Shown piece by piece: positions 52,022-61,155 of a DNA stretch of 64,000 nucleotides. The stretch is from the NCBI RefSeq assembly GCF_040371755.1, contig NZ_BAABWE010000002.1, positions 310,001-374,000 of the forward strand, written 5' to 3'. A model generated the notes under the pieces. The model was not told where the DNA came from, ran no database searches, and was given only the letters and a program-made list of their open reading frames with translations. Source of the stretch: Bermanella sp040371755. GTDB lineage: Bacteria > Pseudomonadota > Gammaproteobacteria > Pseudomonadales > Oceanobacteraceae. Made by a program: the position numbers and the translations under genes. The stretch's first letter is position 1; the number at the start of each line of letters is the position of its first letter.

Positions 52022-52255
52022 TTACAAATCATCAACCATGTTTTTCACTTTTTCTTTAACTTGTTGTTTTTTATCATCTAAATATTCTTTTCCTTGATCA
52101 ATTAAACCTTGATCATCTGCACTATCATGCGCCTCTTCAATAATACCCGGATCAGATAAAGGGTTATCATATAATGCATTGCCTTTGCCGATATTAATGC
52201 CAAACCACATTCCCACAACAAACCCTGCTAGGGTGAAAATCAACAATAGTTTCAT
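52022..52255 (-). CDS. Small membrane-anchored protein
   Basis: 77 residues. One N-terminal hydrophobic helix (3-20), then an acidic linker and a charged helix near the C-terminus ('DDKKQQVKEKVKNMVDDL'). It follows sfsA by 13 bases on the same strand and likely shares its transcript. No known domain; an inner-membrane anchored helix with unknown job. Confidence 0.6.
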   Translation of the reverse strand: MKLLLIFTLAGFVVGMWFGINIGKGNALYDNPLSDPGIIEEAHDSADDQGLIDQGKEYLDDKKQQVKEKVKNMVDDL

Positions 52256-52268
52256 AATACATCCTTAG

Positions 52269-53012
52269 TTACAGCACTACAGGTAGGGCTTGATGTAGGT
52301 ATATTTCATTGTTATCAATATGACTGGCGTAGGCTAAAATTTCAACCCCAGCCCCTTTAGCTTGTCGTAACAATTGACCATATACGGTATCAATATGATC
52401 CGCTGGTTTCACTTGTTTGATACCCGTATGATTGACACAAAAGAAAATCACTCCGCGATGCCCAAGCTCCACCATACGAATAAGTTCTCGTAAATGTTTA
52501 CTTGCCCTTTCACTGACACTATCAGGGAAATACCCTACGCCTTCATCTGTATTGCCAATTTCATCTGGCTGACCATTGGAGGTTTTTTCTAATAAAGTGG
52601 TGTTTTTCACTTCCACATAAATATTTTTTTCACCACCGCTTAATAAAATATCAATACGGCTATTTTCATCTCCGTATTTCACTTCAGTTTTTAAAACTTG
52701 ATAATCTTGTAGCTCTTTAACTGTGCCGTTTTCAATGGCTTCTGCTACGAGGTAATTAGGTCGTGATGTGTTAATACAGGCAACATGTCCTGATGATGTT
52801 TCAGTTAACTCTAAAGAGTGTGGGTATTTTCGTTTTTCGTTTTGGCTATCCCAAAACCAAGCTTCACCACCTTCTACAAAACAATTTTTCATTGAACCGG
52901 TATTGGCACTGTGAACCGTAAGCTCTTCACCATTAGGTAACGCAAGGTCAACCATAAAGCGCTTGTAGCGTTTAATCCATTTACCTTTTTGTAGGGGAAA
53001 TTCAAATTTCAT
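52269..53012 (-). CDS. sfsA: Sugar fermentation stimulation protein SfsA
   Basis: 247 residues. N-terminal OB-like part 'RYKRFMVDLALPNGEELTVH' with 'SANTGSMKNC', and a C-terminal nuclease-like half with 'SRIDILLSGGEKNIYVEVKN' and 'FPDSVSERASKHLRELIRM'. SfsA was named for maltose effects in E. coli; its fold suggests a DNA- or RNA-binding role with a PD-(D/E)XK core, but the true function is not settled. Starts 1 base after the aminotransferase stop. Confidence 0.93.
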   Translation of the reverse strand: MKFEFPLQKGKWIKRYKRFMVDLALPNGEELTVHSANTGSMKNCFVEGGEAWFWDSQNEKRKYPHSLELTETSSGHVACINTSRPNYLVAEAIENGTVKELQDYQVLKTEVKYGDENSRIDILLSGGEKNIYVEVKNTTLLEKTSNGQPDEIGNTDEGVGYFPDSVSERASKHLRELIRMVELGHRGVIFFCVNHTGIKQVKPADHIDTVYGQLLRQAKGAGVEILAYASHIDNNEIYLHQALPVVL

Positions 53013-53013
53013 A

Positions 53014-54201
53014 TTAATCGCTTATTTGTGTGTCTTGTAAATATTCGCTGAGTCGATCTATGGCATTGCTTAATACAGGTATATCACTGGTATAAGCAAA
53101 ACGTACAAAGTGGTTTCCCTGAGCATGGCCAAAATCCACTCCTGGGGTAATTGCGAGGGCTTTTTTCTCAAGTAAGTCATGGCAAAACCCCATGCTATCT
53201 TGGCTGAATTTATGATTTAAACCGCTAATATCCGCATAAATGTAAAACGCACCTTCCGGTTTGGCAGGAATGCGGAATCCAAGGGCTTCTAATTTAGGCA
53301 ATAAAAACCCTAAGCGGTCTGAAAATGCATTTTTACGTATTTCTAATTCTTCAATAACGTTTGCATCAAAACAATCCAATGCCGCATATTGAGCAGGTGT
53401 ATTAGGTGCTAAAAATAAATTCTGTGCTAATTTATCTATTCCTTTGATTGCCCACTTGGGGGCCACTAGCCAACCAAGGCGCCACCCTGTCATGGCGAAA
53501 TACTTAGAGAAACTGTTAATTACAAACACATCGTCCCCATAATTCACCGCACTATAGGGAGCTTGACCGTTGTAGGTTAGACCATGGTAAATCTCATCTA
53601 CCAGCAATATACCCTGTTTGCTTCTTATTGCTTGATGCAAGCTGCGCAATTGCTCTTCTCTCATGAGTGCACCTGTGGGGTTTGATGGCGTTGCAACCAA
53701 TGCTCCTACGGTTGATGTCTGCCAATGTTCAGCGACCTGCTCAGGGGTTAAATGAAAGCCATCTTCCGCCTTGGTTTGAATCAACTGTCCATCTGCATTG
53801 ATATTGGCTAGAAAATGGCGATTACACGGATAACCCGGATCAGTAAGTAATAAGGTTTCGTCTGGGTCCATGATTAGTGAGGTTATCAACTGCAAAGCCC
53901 CTGAGGCTCCCGGAGTAATCACAATGCGCTCTGGCTCCACTTGCTCACCATAGCGCGACTGGTAAAACTGAGCTATTTTTTGTTTCAGTTGAGGTAAACC
54001 CGTTGCCCCAGTGTAGTGAGTTTGGCCATGATTAAGGGCATTAATACCTGCTTGAATCACAGCATCAGGGCTTGGAAAATCTGGTTCTCCCACCTCTAAA
54101 TGAATCACATCTTGACCCTGCTGCTGCATGGTTTGGGCCCTTGCAAGCAGATCCATTACGTGAAATGGCTCAATTTGTTGGAGCCGTTTGGCTAGTTTCA
54201 T
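53014..54201 (-). CDS. PLP-dependent class I/II aminotransferase
   Basis: 395 residues from the ATG at 54201. Fold type I: 'VIHLEVGEPDFPSPDAVIQA', 'RIVITPGASGALQLITSLIM', the Asp/Tyr block 'GILLVDEIYHGLTYNG', and the PLP Lys in VINSFSKYFAMTGWRLGW (about residue 235). C-terminal Arg in NHFVRFAYT binds the substrate carboxylate. This group acts on alanine or aspartate/aromatic amino acids; the exact pair is not known. Directly followed by sfsA, then a small membrane protein: one operon upstream of dksA, divergently. Confidence 0.88.
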   Translation of the reverse strand: MKLAKRLQQIEPFHVMDLLARAQTMQQQGQDVIHLEVGEPDFPSPDAVIQAGINALNHGQTHYTGATGLPQLKQKIAQFYQSRYGEQVEPERIVITPGASGALQLITSLIMDPDETLLLTDPGYPCNRHFLANINADGQLIQTKAEDGFHLTPEQVAEHWQTSTVGALVATPSNPTGALMREEQLRSLHQAIRSKQGILLVDEIYHGLTYNGQAPYSAVNYGDDVFVINSFSKYFAMTGWRLGWLVAPKWAIKGIDKLAQNLFLAPNTPAQYAALDCFDANVIEELEIRKNAFSDRLGFLLPKLEALGFRIPAKPEGAFYIYADISGLNHKFSQDSMGFCHDLLEKKALAITPGVDFGHAQGNHFVRFAYTSDIPVLSNAIDRLSEYLQDTQISD

Positions 54202-54394
54202 GTTATTTTCCACAGGTATTTGAGCATATTTTGCTGATTTTCATAGCAAAGGTCTGCTTTTTTTCACAATAATGTGGCATAGGCTTGCGTTATCTGATAG
54301 CTTTTCGCCGCCCAAAAGATACGGTCCAAGCTTGAAATGGACCTAAAATGGAAACAAGATTGGCCTTTGGCCTGACAAGGTGAGGCAGTAATTT

Positions 54395-54832
54395 ATGTCA
54401 GTAACAGAACATCAATCATTTGCGCTATCCAACTTCGAGCCTTACAAAGAGAAGAAAGGCGAAGAGTACATGGGTTCAGAAATGAAAGCCCATTTCAAGA
54501 TGATTCTTAACAACTGGAAGCAGGAGTTAATGGAAGAAGCGGATCGCACCAAGATGCATATGCAGACGGATGCGGAAAACTACGCTGATCCTAACGATCG
54601 CGCCAGCCAAGAAGAAGAGTTCAGCCTTGAATTGCGCACCCGTGATCGCGAACGTAAATTGATTAAGAAAATCGAAAAAACCATAGAGCTCATTGATAAA
54701 GATGACTACGGTTACTGTGAAGCATGTGGCGTTGAAATTGGCGTTCGTCGTCTTGAAGCACGCCCAACAGCTGATCTTTGCATCGATTGCAAAACCCTAG
54801 CTGAAATCAAAGAGCGTCAAACAGGCAAATAA
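54395..54832 (+). CDS. dksA: RNA polymerase-binding transcription factor DksA
   Basis: 145 residues. Coiled-coil with the two Asp tip residues (NYADPNDRASQEEE, about 60-75) that enter the RNA polymerase secondary channel, and the zinc finger CEACGVEIGVRRLEARPTADLCIDC split over about 110-138 (four Cys). With ppGpp it controls rRNA and amino-acid promoters. Followed by gluQ after a hairpin. Full-length and canonical. Confidence 0.97.
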   Translation: MSVTEHQSFALSNFEPYKEKKGEEYMGSEMKAHFKMILNNWKQELMEEADRTKMHMQTDAENYADPNDRASQEEEFSLELRTRDRERKLIKKIEKTIELIDKDDYGYCEACGVEIGVRRLEARPTADLCIDCKTLAEIKERQTGK

Positions 54833-54853
54833 AGAAGCCTAACGCTTTCACAA

Positions 54854-54876
54854 GCACCTAGATTAATTCTAGGTGC
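54854..54876 (+). promoter_or_regulatory. Hairpin covering the gluQ ribosome site
   Basis: GCACCTAGA-TTAAT-TCTAGGTGC, perfect 9-bp stem; the 3' arm contains AGGTG, the probable ribosome-binding site of gluQ (ATG 54882). There is no U tract, so it would hide the gluQ site in the dksA-gluQ mRNA rather than end transcription. Confidence 0.65.
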
Positions 54877-54881
54877 GAGTC

Positions 54882-55760
54882 ATGCCTATGAATCATACTC
54901 ACCCGTATATTGGGCGGTTTGCCCCTACCCCTACTGGACCTTTGCATTTTGGCTCATTAGTAGCTGCACTTGCCAGTTATCTTGATGCGAAGTCTCAAAA
55001 TGGGAAATGGTTGTTACGCATAGAAGATTTAGACCCCCCCCGTGAAGATCCAAATGCCTCTACACGGATACCCAAGCAATTGCTTGAACATGGCTTGCAA
55101 TGGGATGGTGACATTCAGTATCAAAGCCAACACAGTGCTCAATATGAGAAGGCACTTCAAACATTAGTGTCATCTAATCACACCTTTCATTGCCAATGCT
55201 CGCGCAAACAACTTGCCACCAATAACGGCTTACATCTTGGCCCTTGCCTGTGCTTAACCCAAGATAATGCAGCCATACGTTTACAAGTACCCGATGCGAA
55301 TTACGCATTTACAGATGGTGTATATGGCCATATAGAGCAAAACCTGCATCATCAAGTGGGAGATCCAATACTCAAACGCAAAGACGGCTTGTACGCTTAT
55401 CAATTAGCGGTGGTGGTGGACGATTACTTATCTTGCGTAAACCATGTGGTGCGAGGAGTAGACTTACTGGATAACACCCCCCGACAGCTGTTCTTAATGG
55501 AATGTCTGGGCTACCCAGCCCCCCATTATTTACATATTCCGTTAATTACCAACCCTCAAGGGCAAAAGCTTAGTAAGCAAAATCAAGCCACTGCCATTGA
55601 CCCAAGCAATGCCAAAGATAACTTACTGGCTGCTTTACAGTTCCTTAATCAGCCCATTAATAGCGCAATGAGAGATATGCCAATAACAAGTTTGCTACAA
55701 ACCGCCAGCAACTCTTGGCAAGCTAATTTGATCACACCAAGCCATGCAGGGTTAATCTAA
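54882..55760 (+). CDS. gluQ: Glutamyl-Q tRNA(Asp) synthetase
   Basis: 292 residues. A GluRS-like catalytic core without anticodon domain: HIGH-like RFAPTPTGPLHFGSLV, Cys/Cys zinc-type region 'FHCQCSRKQL' and 'LGPCLCLTQ', and KMSKS-like GQKLSKQNQA. It transfers glutamate to queuosine 34 of tRNA-Asp, so it works downstream of the tgt/queA genes in this same window. ATG 54882 with AGGTG 6 bases upstream is preferred to GTG 54873. Conserved dksA-gluQ order. Confidence 0.94.
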   Translation: MPMNHTHPYIGRFAPTPTGPLHFGSLVAALASYLDAKSQNGKWLLRIEDLDPPREDPNASTRIPKQLLEHGLQWDGDIQYQSQHSAQYEKALQTLVSSNHTFHCQCSRKQLATNNGLHLGPCLCLTQDNAAIRLQVPDANYAFTDGVYGHIEQNLHHQVGDPILKRKDGLYAYQLAVVVDDYLSCVNHVVRGVDLLDNTPRQLFLMECLGYPAPHYLHIPLITNPQGQKLSKQNQATAIDPSNAKDNLLAALQFLNQPINSAMRDMPITSLLQTASNSWQANLITPSHAGLI

Positions 55761-55843
55761 GTTCTGCGTTATACACATTGATACTTGCCTAGATCTGTTA
55801 CCCCCAGTAACATCACAGCCCTCATTTTTGCTCAAGGCCGGTC

Positions 55844-56014
55844 ATGTACGCACATCGCCTGATCCTATTATTTGTCTTTGCAGGATTCGTTTTCTCGCCA
55901 ATAATCATAGATTGGTGGCTTGAGCCTGCTGGGTCTTGGTATCGCCCCTTTGCTTTATGGCTAATATTGATTGGTTTCTCTGTTTGGCTACAATTCTGGC
56001 AAGAGAAGGAATAG
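55844..56014 (+). CDS. cbrX: Small membrane protein CbrX
   Basis: 56 residues: MYAHRLILLFVFAGFVFSPI, then DWW, a WY turn, a second hydrophobic helix (LWLILIGFSVWLQFW) and QEKE. Two short membrane helices and the location directly before cbrA match CbrX of Pseudomonas. Its TAG ends two bases before the cbrA ATG and the cbrA ribosome site (GAAGGAA) lies in its last codons, so translation should be coupled. Too short for a standard gene cut-off, so easily missed. Confidence 0.85.
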   Translation: MYAHRLILLFVFAGFVFSPIIIDWWLEPAGSWYRPFALWLILIGFSVWLQFWQEKE

Positions 56015-56016
56015 CT

Positions 56017-58956
56017 ATGACCTTTAGCGTCGGCGCGTTAAGTGCCATTATCCTCGTCTACCTATTCATTCTGTTTTTCACAGCCTATATTGTTGAGAAA
56101 AACTGGGTACCTGTAAAATGGGTACGCCACCCAGCTGTGTATGTCTTATCACTGGGTGTCTACGCCAGTGCTTGGGCATTTTATGGCAGTGTCGGTCTGG
56201 CCCATCAATATGGCTATGGTTATCTAACGTATTATCTGGGGATTAGTGGTGCCTTTGTTTTAGCCCCTGTTTTACTCAAGCCCATATTGCGCATTACTCA
56301 AGACTATCAACTCACATCCCTTGCTGACCTATTTGCTTTTCGTTTTCGCTCTCGAGCCGCTGGCACACTGAGTACCGTCGTCATGCTCATGGCCATCTTA
56401 CCCCTAATTACCCTGCAAATTACCGCCGTCACCGACAGCTTTCGAATCTTAAACGATGAATTTGGCCGCATTGATATTGCCCTTGGCTATTGTGCTGTAA
56501 TGACGGCTTTTGCCATTTTGTTTGGTGCCCGTCACGTCAGCCCAAGGGAGAAACACGACGGGCTGGTATTTGCCATAGCCTTTGAGTCCATCATTAAGCT
56601 GATCGCCATTGTCGTGCTGGGCATTGCGTCCATGTATATGGTATTTGATGGCCCAGGCGCTATGGATACTTGGCTGCAAAGTAATTACCACCGCCTGACC
56701 AGTATGACGGACCCCATCCAAGAAGGACCATGGCGCACATTATTATTGGTGTTTTTTGCTGCGGCCTTGGTTATGCCCCATATGTTTCATATGGCCTTTA
56801 CTGAAAACACCTCCACTCGCGCATTAAGTTTTGCCAGCTGGGGTTTGCCGTTATTTTTATTAATTATGGCTATGATGGTACCGCCTATTTTATGGGCCGG
56901 TATTCATTTGCACGTCAATACCTACCCTGAATACTTTGCCGTGGGTATTGGCTTGAAATTGGAAAACCCATGGTTAGCAGGTATTGCATTTTTAGGTGGC
57001 CTTGCTGCGGCTTCTGGCATCATGATTGTCACCACCATTGCCATGGCTGCCATGGTGCTAAATCACATGGTATTACCAGCATTTCAGCCCAACCCGAAGA
57101 AAGACGTATATGCGTGGTTATTATGGATACGTCGCTGGATCATTGTGGCCTTATTTACAGCAAGCTACGTGTTTTACCGCTATTTTACTCAGGACAAAGA
57201 CCTATCCGAACTAGGCATCATCGCATTTGTCGCCACCTTGCAGTTTTTACCCGGTGTTCTAGCGGTTTTGTATTGGCCACTCGCCAACCGCCAAGGTTTT
57301 ATCAGTGGATTAAGCACAGGTATGCTTATGTGGTTCTGGAGCATGTTTTTACCCCTGCTTGAAGAAGACAGTCTTACTTGGCTGCAACCTTTCATTCCGC
57401 AGATCAATAATGATAACTGGTACTTGTCTGCCACCTCATCCGTATTGGTTAATGCAACCGTTCTTATATTGGTGTCATTACTCACTAAAACTCGGGAAAT
57501 TGAATCCAGTACCGCAGAAGCCTGCTCTATTGACACGCTAAGTGCGCCAGAGCGAAAAGAACTCGTTAACAGCTCGCCTAGCGAATTCATTGCTAGTCTA
57601 ACCGAACCTCTGGGGGAACAAGCCGCCCAAAGGGAAGTGAAACAAGCCCTTGACGACTTAAGTTTAAAAGACGACGAAAACCGTCCGTATCAGTTACGTC
57701 GTTTACGCAATAAAATTGAGGTAAACCTATCTGGTTTAATGGGGCCATCCGTGGCCCACAGTCTGGTAAGCCAATGGCTACCCTACAAACACACAAGTAG
57801 CGTGAATGTTAGCCATGATATTCATTACATAGAAAAAGGCCTTGAAGCCTACCACTCTCGACTAACGGGCTTAGCTGCCGAACTGGATAGTCTGCGCCGC
57901 TTTCACCGTCAGACGTTGGAACACCTACCAATGGGAGCTTGTAGCCTAGGCAACGACGGCGAGATTCTAATGTGGAACAGCGCCCTTACTGAACACACTC
58001 AAATCTCAGCCGATGACGTGGTAGGCAGCAAAGTAGAGAATCTACGGGACCCATTGCGCAGCCTTTTGGTGGACTTTATCAATGACTCCAGTAGCCACAT
58101 TCACAAAAAAACCATTGAAGTAAATGGGCGCCCACGCTGGATTAATCTGCACAAAGGTACATTAGAAAACCCAGATAATCACGAATACGGTGGTTTGGTC
58201 ATATTAATTGAAGATCAAACAGACACCCAACTGTTAGAAGAAGAACTCATCCACAGCGAACGTTTAGCCTCGGTAGGTCGCCTAGCCGCTGGTGTTGCCC
58301 ATGAGATTGGCAACCCCATCACAGGTATTGCCTGCTTAGCACAAGACATCAAATACGAAACCGACAACCCACAGCTACTCGAAATCGGCGAGCAAATTCT
58401 CGAACAAACCCAAAGGGTTAGCCGAATAGTGCAATCACTAGTGAATTTCTCACACACCGGCAATCACTTACAGCATGAAGAACAAGGGCCTGTGAACATT
58501 CGTGTATGCACTCAGGACGCCATCGATCTACTACTCCTGAGTGACAAAGAAAACGAAATTCACTTTGAAAACAACTGTGATGACACCTGCATCGTATTTG
58601 GTGACGAACAACGGTTACAACAAGTATTTGTTAATCTACTCAGTAATGCTCGGGATGCCAGCCCAAATAACAGTATCATTCGCATCGAAAGTAACATTGA
58701 TCGTCATTCTGTCGAAATCAAAGTCACAGACGAAGGCTCAGGCATTGAGCCAGACGCCATAGAACGAATTTTTGAACCCTTCTTTACGACCAAAGAGGTA
58801 GGAAAAGGCACCGGATTAGGTTTAGCCTTGGTTTACAGCATCATCGAAGAACATTACGGCCACATCAATATTCAAAGCCCAGCCAATGAAATAACTGGTA
58901 TAGGCACTTGTGTGACCATCAGCTTACCGCGTTTCCAAGAAGAGTCAGACGCATAA
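56017..58956 (+). CDS. cbrA: Sensor histidine kinase CbrA (SLC5-STAC type)
   Basis: 979 residues from ATG 56017; the frame continues 27 codons upstream inside cbrX, but homology and the ribosome site put the start here. The N-terminal half (about 1-500) is a sodium:solute symporter-like SLC5 domain of 12-13 helices, followed by a STAC-like linker, a PAS region (about 645-745), the HisKA phospho-acceptor in AAGVAHEIGNPITG and HATPase_c with 'NLLSNARDASPNNSIIRIES' and GKGTGLGLALVYS. It senses carbon/nitrogen state (histidine and others in Pseudomonas) and phosphorylates CbrB. Confidence 0.95.
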   Translation: MTFSVGALSAIILVYLFILFFTAYIVEKNWVPVKWVRHPAVYVLSLGVYASAWAFYGSVGLAHQYGYGYLTYYLGISGAFVLAPVLLKPILRITQDYQLTSLADLFAFRFRSRAAGTLSTVVMLMAILPLITLQITAVTDSFRILNDEFGRIDIALGYCAVMTAFAILFGARHVSPREKHDGLVFAIAFESIIKLIAIVVLGIASMYMVFDGPGAMDTWLQSNYHRLTSMTDPIQEGPWRTLLLVFFAAALVMPHMFHMAFTENTSTRALSFASWGLPLFLLIMAMMVPPILWAGIHLHVNTYPEYFAVGIGLKLENPWLAGIAFLGGLAAASGIMIVTTIAMAAMVLNHMVLPAFQPNPKKDVYAWLLWIRRWIIVALFTASYVFYRYFTQDKDLSELGIIAFVATLQFLPGVLAVLYWPLANRQGFISGLSTGMLMWFWSMFLPLLEEDSLTWLQPFIPQINNDNWYLSATSSVLVNATVLILVSLLTKTREIESSTAEACSIDTLSAPERKELVNSSPSEFIASLTEPLGEQAAQREVKQALDDLSLKDDENRPYQLRRLRNKIEVNLSGLMGPSVAHSLVSQWLPYKHTSSVNVSHDIHYIEKGLEAYHSRLTGLAAELDSLRRFHRQTLEHLPMGACSLGNDGEILMWNSALTEHTQISADDVVGSKVENLRDPLRSLLVDFINDSSSHIHKKTIEVNGRPRWINLHKGTLENPDNHEYGGLVILIEDQTDTQLLEEELIHSERLASVGRLAAGVAHEIGNPITGIACLAQDIKYETDNPQLLEIGEQILEQTQRVSRIVQSLVNFSHTGNHLQHEEQGPVNIRVCTQDAIDLLLLSDKENEIHFENNCDDTCIVFGDEQRLQQVFVNLLSNARDASPNNSIIRIESNIDRHSVEIKVTDEGSGIEPDAIERIFEPFFTTKEVGKGTGLGLALVYSIIEEHYGHINIQSPANEITGIGTCVTISLPRFQEESDA

Positions 58957-58969
58957 CAAAGGAATACCA

Positions 58970-60361
58970 ATGGCCAATATTCTCATAGTAGAAGACGAAA
59001 AAGTCATTCGCAGTGCCTTACGCCGACTACTGGAACGCAACGAATACAGTGTAGACGAAGCACCCACTTTAACCGAGGCCAAAGAGTTCGACTTAAACCA
59101 ATATGATCTGATCATCAGCGACCTACGCCTACCCGGTGGGCACGGCACTGAATTAATCGAACTGGCTGACAAAACTCCTGTATTAATCATGACCAGCTAC
59201 GCCAGCTTAAAAAGCGCAGTAGATGCCATGAAAATGGGGGCGGTGGATTACATTGCAAAACCCTTTGATCACGATGAAATGCTCATCGCCGTACAGCGAA
59301 TCCTAAAAGGGCGAAACCTAGAAAAACAAAACCAAGTTTTAAAACAAGAAATACAAAAAGTACACCCAACCAATGGCATCATTGGCAGCTGTCCCCCTAT
59401 GCAGGACTTGTTTAAAAAAATTGGAAAAGTCAGCCCCACCGATGCCACTGTGTTAATTCTGGGAGAGTCAGGTACAGGTAAAGAACTGGTGGCCCGAGCC
59501 ATCCATGACCAAAGCCCCCGTGGCGACGCGCAATTAATTAGCGTGAACTGCGCCGCTATTCCTGAAACCCTAATTGAATCTGAATTATTCGGCCATGAAA
59601 AAGGTGCTTTCACTGGCGCCACCGCTGTGCGCCAAGGTTTAGTTGAAGCCGCCGATGGTGGCACATTATTTTTAGATGAGATTGGCGAACTACCACTAGA
59701 GGCTCAAGCACGCTTATTACGGGTACTGCAAGAAAGTGAAATACGCCGTGTAGGTAGCGTGCAAAGTAAAAAGGTTAACGTGCGCCTAGTGGCTGCTACC
59801 CATAGGAACCTAAAGGAATTGGCTAAAAAAGGCGAATTCCGTGAAGATTTATACTACCGCTTAAACGTGGTCGAATTAAAACTGCCACCATTACGCGAAC
59901 GTGGAGATGATGTCATTGAGCTTGCACAAAAACTGCTAGAACGAGCTTGTGAAAAACTGAACCGGCCACTGCTTCAGTTTTCCAATCAATGTGAAAGAGA
60001 CATTAAAAGCTACCCGTGGCCGGGTAATGTGCGTGAACTAGAAAACGCCGTCGAACGCTCAGTGATTTTAAATGATGGCGAACCTATTACCGCTGAGTCT
60101 ATGGCCATAGACGCTCAGCACGACGATAAAATTCCAGCCTCAATGATGGCCTCGCTACAATCTGAGCCTGCCACAGAGGAAGCCAGCAAAGCCGAAGTTA
60201 ATCCATCAGAACTATCTTTGGATGACTATTTCCAGCATTTTGTTTTAGAAAACGAAGATAAAATGACAGAAACAGAACTGGCGCAAAAATTGGGAATTAG
60301 CCGTAAAAGCTTATGGGAGCGCCGTCAGCGATTGGGCATTCCTCGTAAAAAAGCAAAATAG
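58970..60361 (+). CDS. cbrB: Sigma-54-dependent response regulator CbrB
   Basis: 463 residues. Receiver domain with acidic EDE and phospho-acceptor Asp in IISDLRLPGG (about 52), AAA+ domain with Walker A GESGTGKELV, the sigma-54 contact loop GAFTGA, and Walker B GGTLFLDEIG, then a Fis-type helix-turn-helix (MTETELAQKLGISRKSLWER). It activates sigma-54 promoters; the two crcZ-like RNA genes just downstream, each with a sigma-54 promoter and GTTAC sites, are its probable main targets. 13 bases after cbrA. Confidence 0.96.
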   Translation: MANILIVEDEKVIRSALRRLLERNEYSVDEAPTLTEAKEFDLNQYDLIISDLRLPGGHGTELIELADKTPVLIMTSYASLKSAVDAMKMGAVDYIAKPFDHDEMLIAVQRILKGRNLEKQNQVLKQEIQKVHPTNGIIGSCPPMQDLFKKIGKVSPTDATVLILGESGTGKELVARAIHDQSPRGDAQLISVNCAAIPETLIESELFGHEKGAFTGATAVRQGLVEAADGGTLFLDEIGELPLEAQARLLRVLQESEIRRVGSVQSKKVNVRLVAATHRNLKELAKKGEFREDLYYRLNVVELKLPPLRERGDDVIELAQKLLERACEKLNRPLLQFSNQCERDIKSYPWPGNVRELENAVERSVILNDGEPITAESMAIDAQHDDKIPASMMASLQSEPATEEASKAEVNPSELSLDDYFQHFVLENEDKMTETELAQKLGISRKSLWERRQRLGIPRKKAK

Positions 60362-60377
60362 CTCTACCTACTTAAAA

Positions 60378-60406
60378 ACGCGTAGTTAAATTTTTTAATT
60401 GCGCGT
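60378..60406 (+). repeat. Hairpin after cbrB
   Basis: A 13-bp stem (two G-U pairs) ACGCGTAGTTAAA / TTTAATTGCGCGT with a TTT loop, 17 bases past the stop. It may end the cbrAB mRNA, but no U tract follows, so it is not a clear terminator. Confidence 0.5.
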
Positions 60407-60432
60407 CTTCCAGTACCTATTCAGTGAGAAGT

Positions 60433-60498
60433 GTTACCTGACGTCAAAATGTTACCTGTCGCCCCAGGACTAGGTTTAAAAGCGTCAACTTTGGTAAC
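60433..60498 (+). promoter_or_regulatory. Candidate CbrB activator sites, RNA 1
   Basis: GTTAC at 60433 and 60451 (18 bases apart, same face) and inverted GTAAC at 60494. They lie 75-140 bases before a sigma-54 promoter, where an enhancer-binding protein would act. GTTAC is, to my recollection, the core of CbrB sites in Pseudomonas. Confidence 0.65.
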
Positions 60499-60572
60499 AA
60501 TGTATCTGACACTTTTGAACCTAAATCCAAATGAAAACCATAACACTTTGAAATATAAAGGTTTTTCAAATC

Positions 60573-60588
60573 TGGCACGACACATGCT
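60573..60588 (+). promoter_or_regulatory. Sigma-54 promoter of RNA 1
   Basis: TGGCACG-ACAC-ATGCT against the consensus TGGCACG-N4-TTGCW: exact GG/GC spacing, one mismatch. Start expected near 60599. Confidence 0.8.
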
Positions 60589-60598
60589 CTAGTCAAAG

Positions 60599-60795
60599 TA
60601 AGTCACAGAAATACATAAATAAAAATAACAAAGTGTTTCTGACTGGGGCCCAGTTGAGTCAAATAAAAATAAAAATATCAGCTATCGCCACTTTGCCACC
60701 AATAAAAATAAAAACTGGCATCTGAAGTAGATTGCTTTAGGTTCATTACTCCTAAGAGATATGAATTTAAAGCAATTTACTTGATTTCTTCCTTG
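60599..60795 (+). ncRNA. crcZ: CrcZ-like Hfq-sequestering RNA, copy 1
   Basis: About 195 bases between cbrB and pcnB, the locus of crcZ in Pseudomonas. No protein frame. Three A-rich motifs of AANAANAA type occur at about 60614-60632, 60661-60676 and 60701-60715. Each lies in the loop of a predicted hairpin: stems 60601-60611/60636-60644, 60652-60657/60678-60683 and 60694-60698/60716-60720. A 16-bp stem at 60731-60776 with ATTTCTT following would be the 3' end. Exact ends are inferred from promoter and hairpin. Role by analogy: titrates Hfq(-Crc) and relieves carbon catabolite repression when CbrAB is active. Confidence 0.8.
60731..60776 (+). terminator. 3' hairpin of RNA 1
   Basis: ATTGCTTTAGGTTCAT pairs with ATGAATTTAAAGCAAT (two G-U pairs), a 16-bp stem with a 14-base loop, then TTTACTTGATTTCTT. 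Long stem with moderate U content fits the end of a small RNA. Confidence 0.65.
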
Positions 60796-60998
60796 CTCAA
60801 TACACCAAAACCGTTATTTACGCCTACCCCCACACCATGTTCAACCAGTGACTACTCAATTTTTTGACCCATATAAGTCCATATACTTCATTAAGTAGTA
60901 ACATTTTGATTTTACTCTATTTTCTTTGAACACTTATTGTACAGTCCAGCATTATCTAGAGACTAATCTGGCCAAATATGGCGTGTGAAGGCCAATTT

Positions 60999-61055
60999 GT
61001 TACCGGCGTTACCCAAGTGCACAAACTGTGTCAGTAAAAGGTGACTCTCGGTAAC
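60999..61055 (+). promoter_or_regulatory. Candidate CbrB activator sites, RNA 2
   Basis: GTTAC at 60999 and 61008 and inverted GTAAC at 61051, repeating the layout at 60433-60498, with AACAAACATCTGACAG (61053 on) echoing AACAATGTATCTGACAC upstream. The GTTAC spacing is 9 rather than 18 bases. Confidence 0.65.
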
Positions 61056-61129
61056 AAACATCTGACAGGTTTTATTAATAATAATTCAAATAATTTACAA
61101 CTTATTGATTTTAAAGGATTTTTTAAAGT

Positions 61130-61145
61130 TGGCACACCAAATGCT
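61130..61145 (+). promoter_or_regulatory. Sigma-54 promoter of RNA 2
   Basis: TGGCACA-CCAA-ATGCT: same elements and the same ATGCT variant as at 60573, exact spacing. Start expected near 61156. Confidence 0.8.
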
Positions 61146-61155
61146 TTATTACAGA

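Noticed and set aside
55936..56016. Upstream extension of cbrA (27 extra codons)
   Set aside because: It overlaps cbrX; the ribosome site and the membrane start MTFSVGALSA favour 56017.
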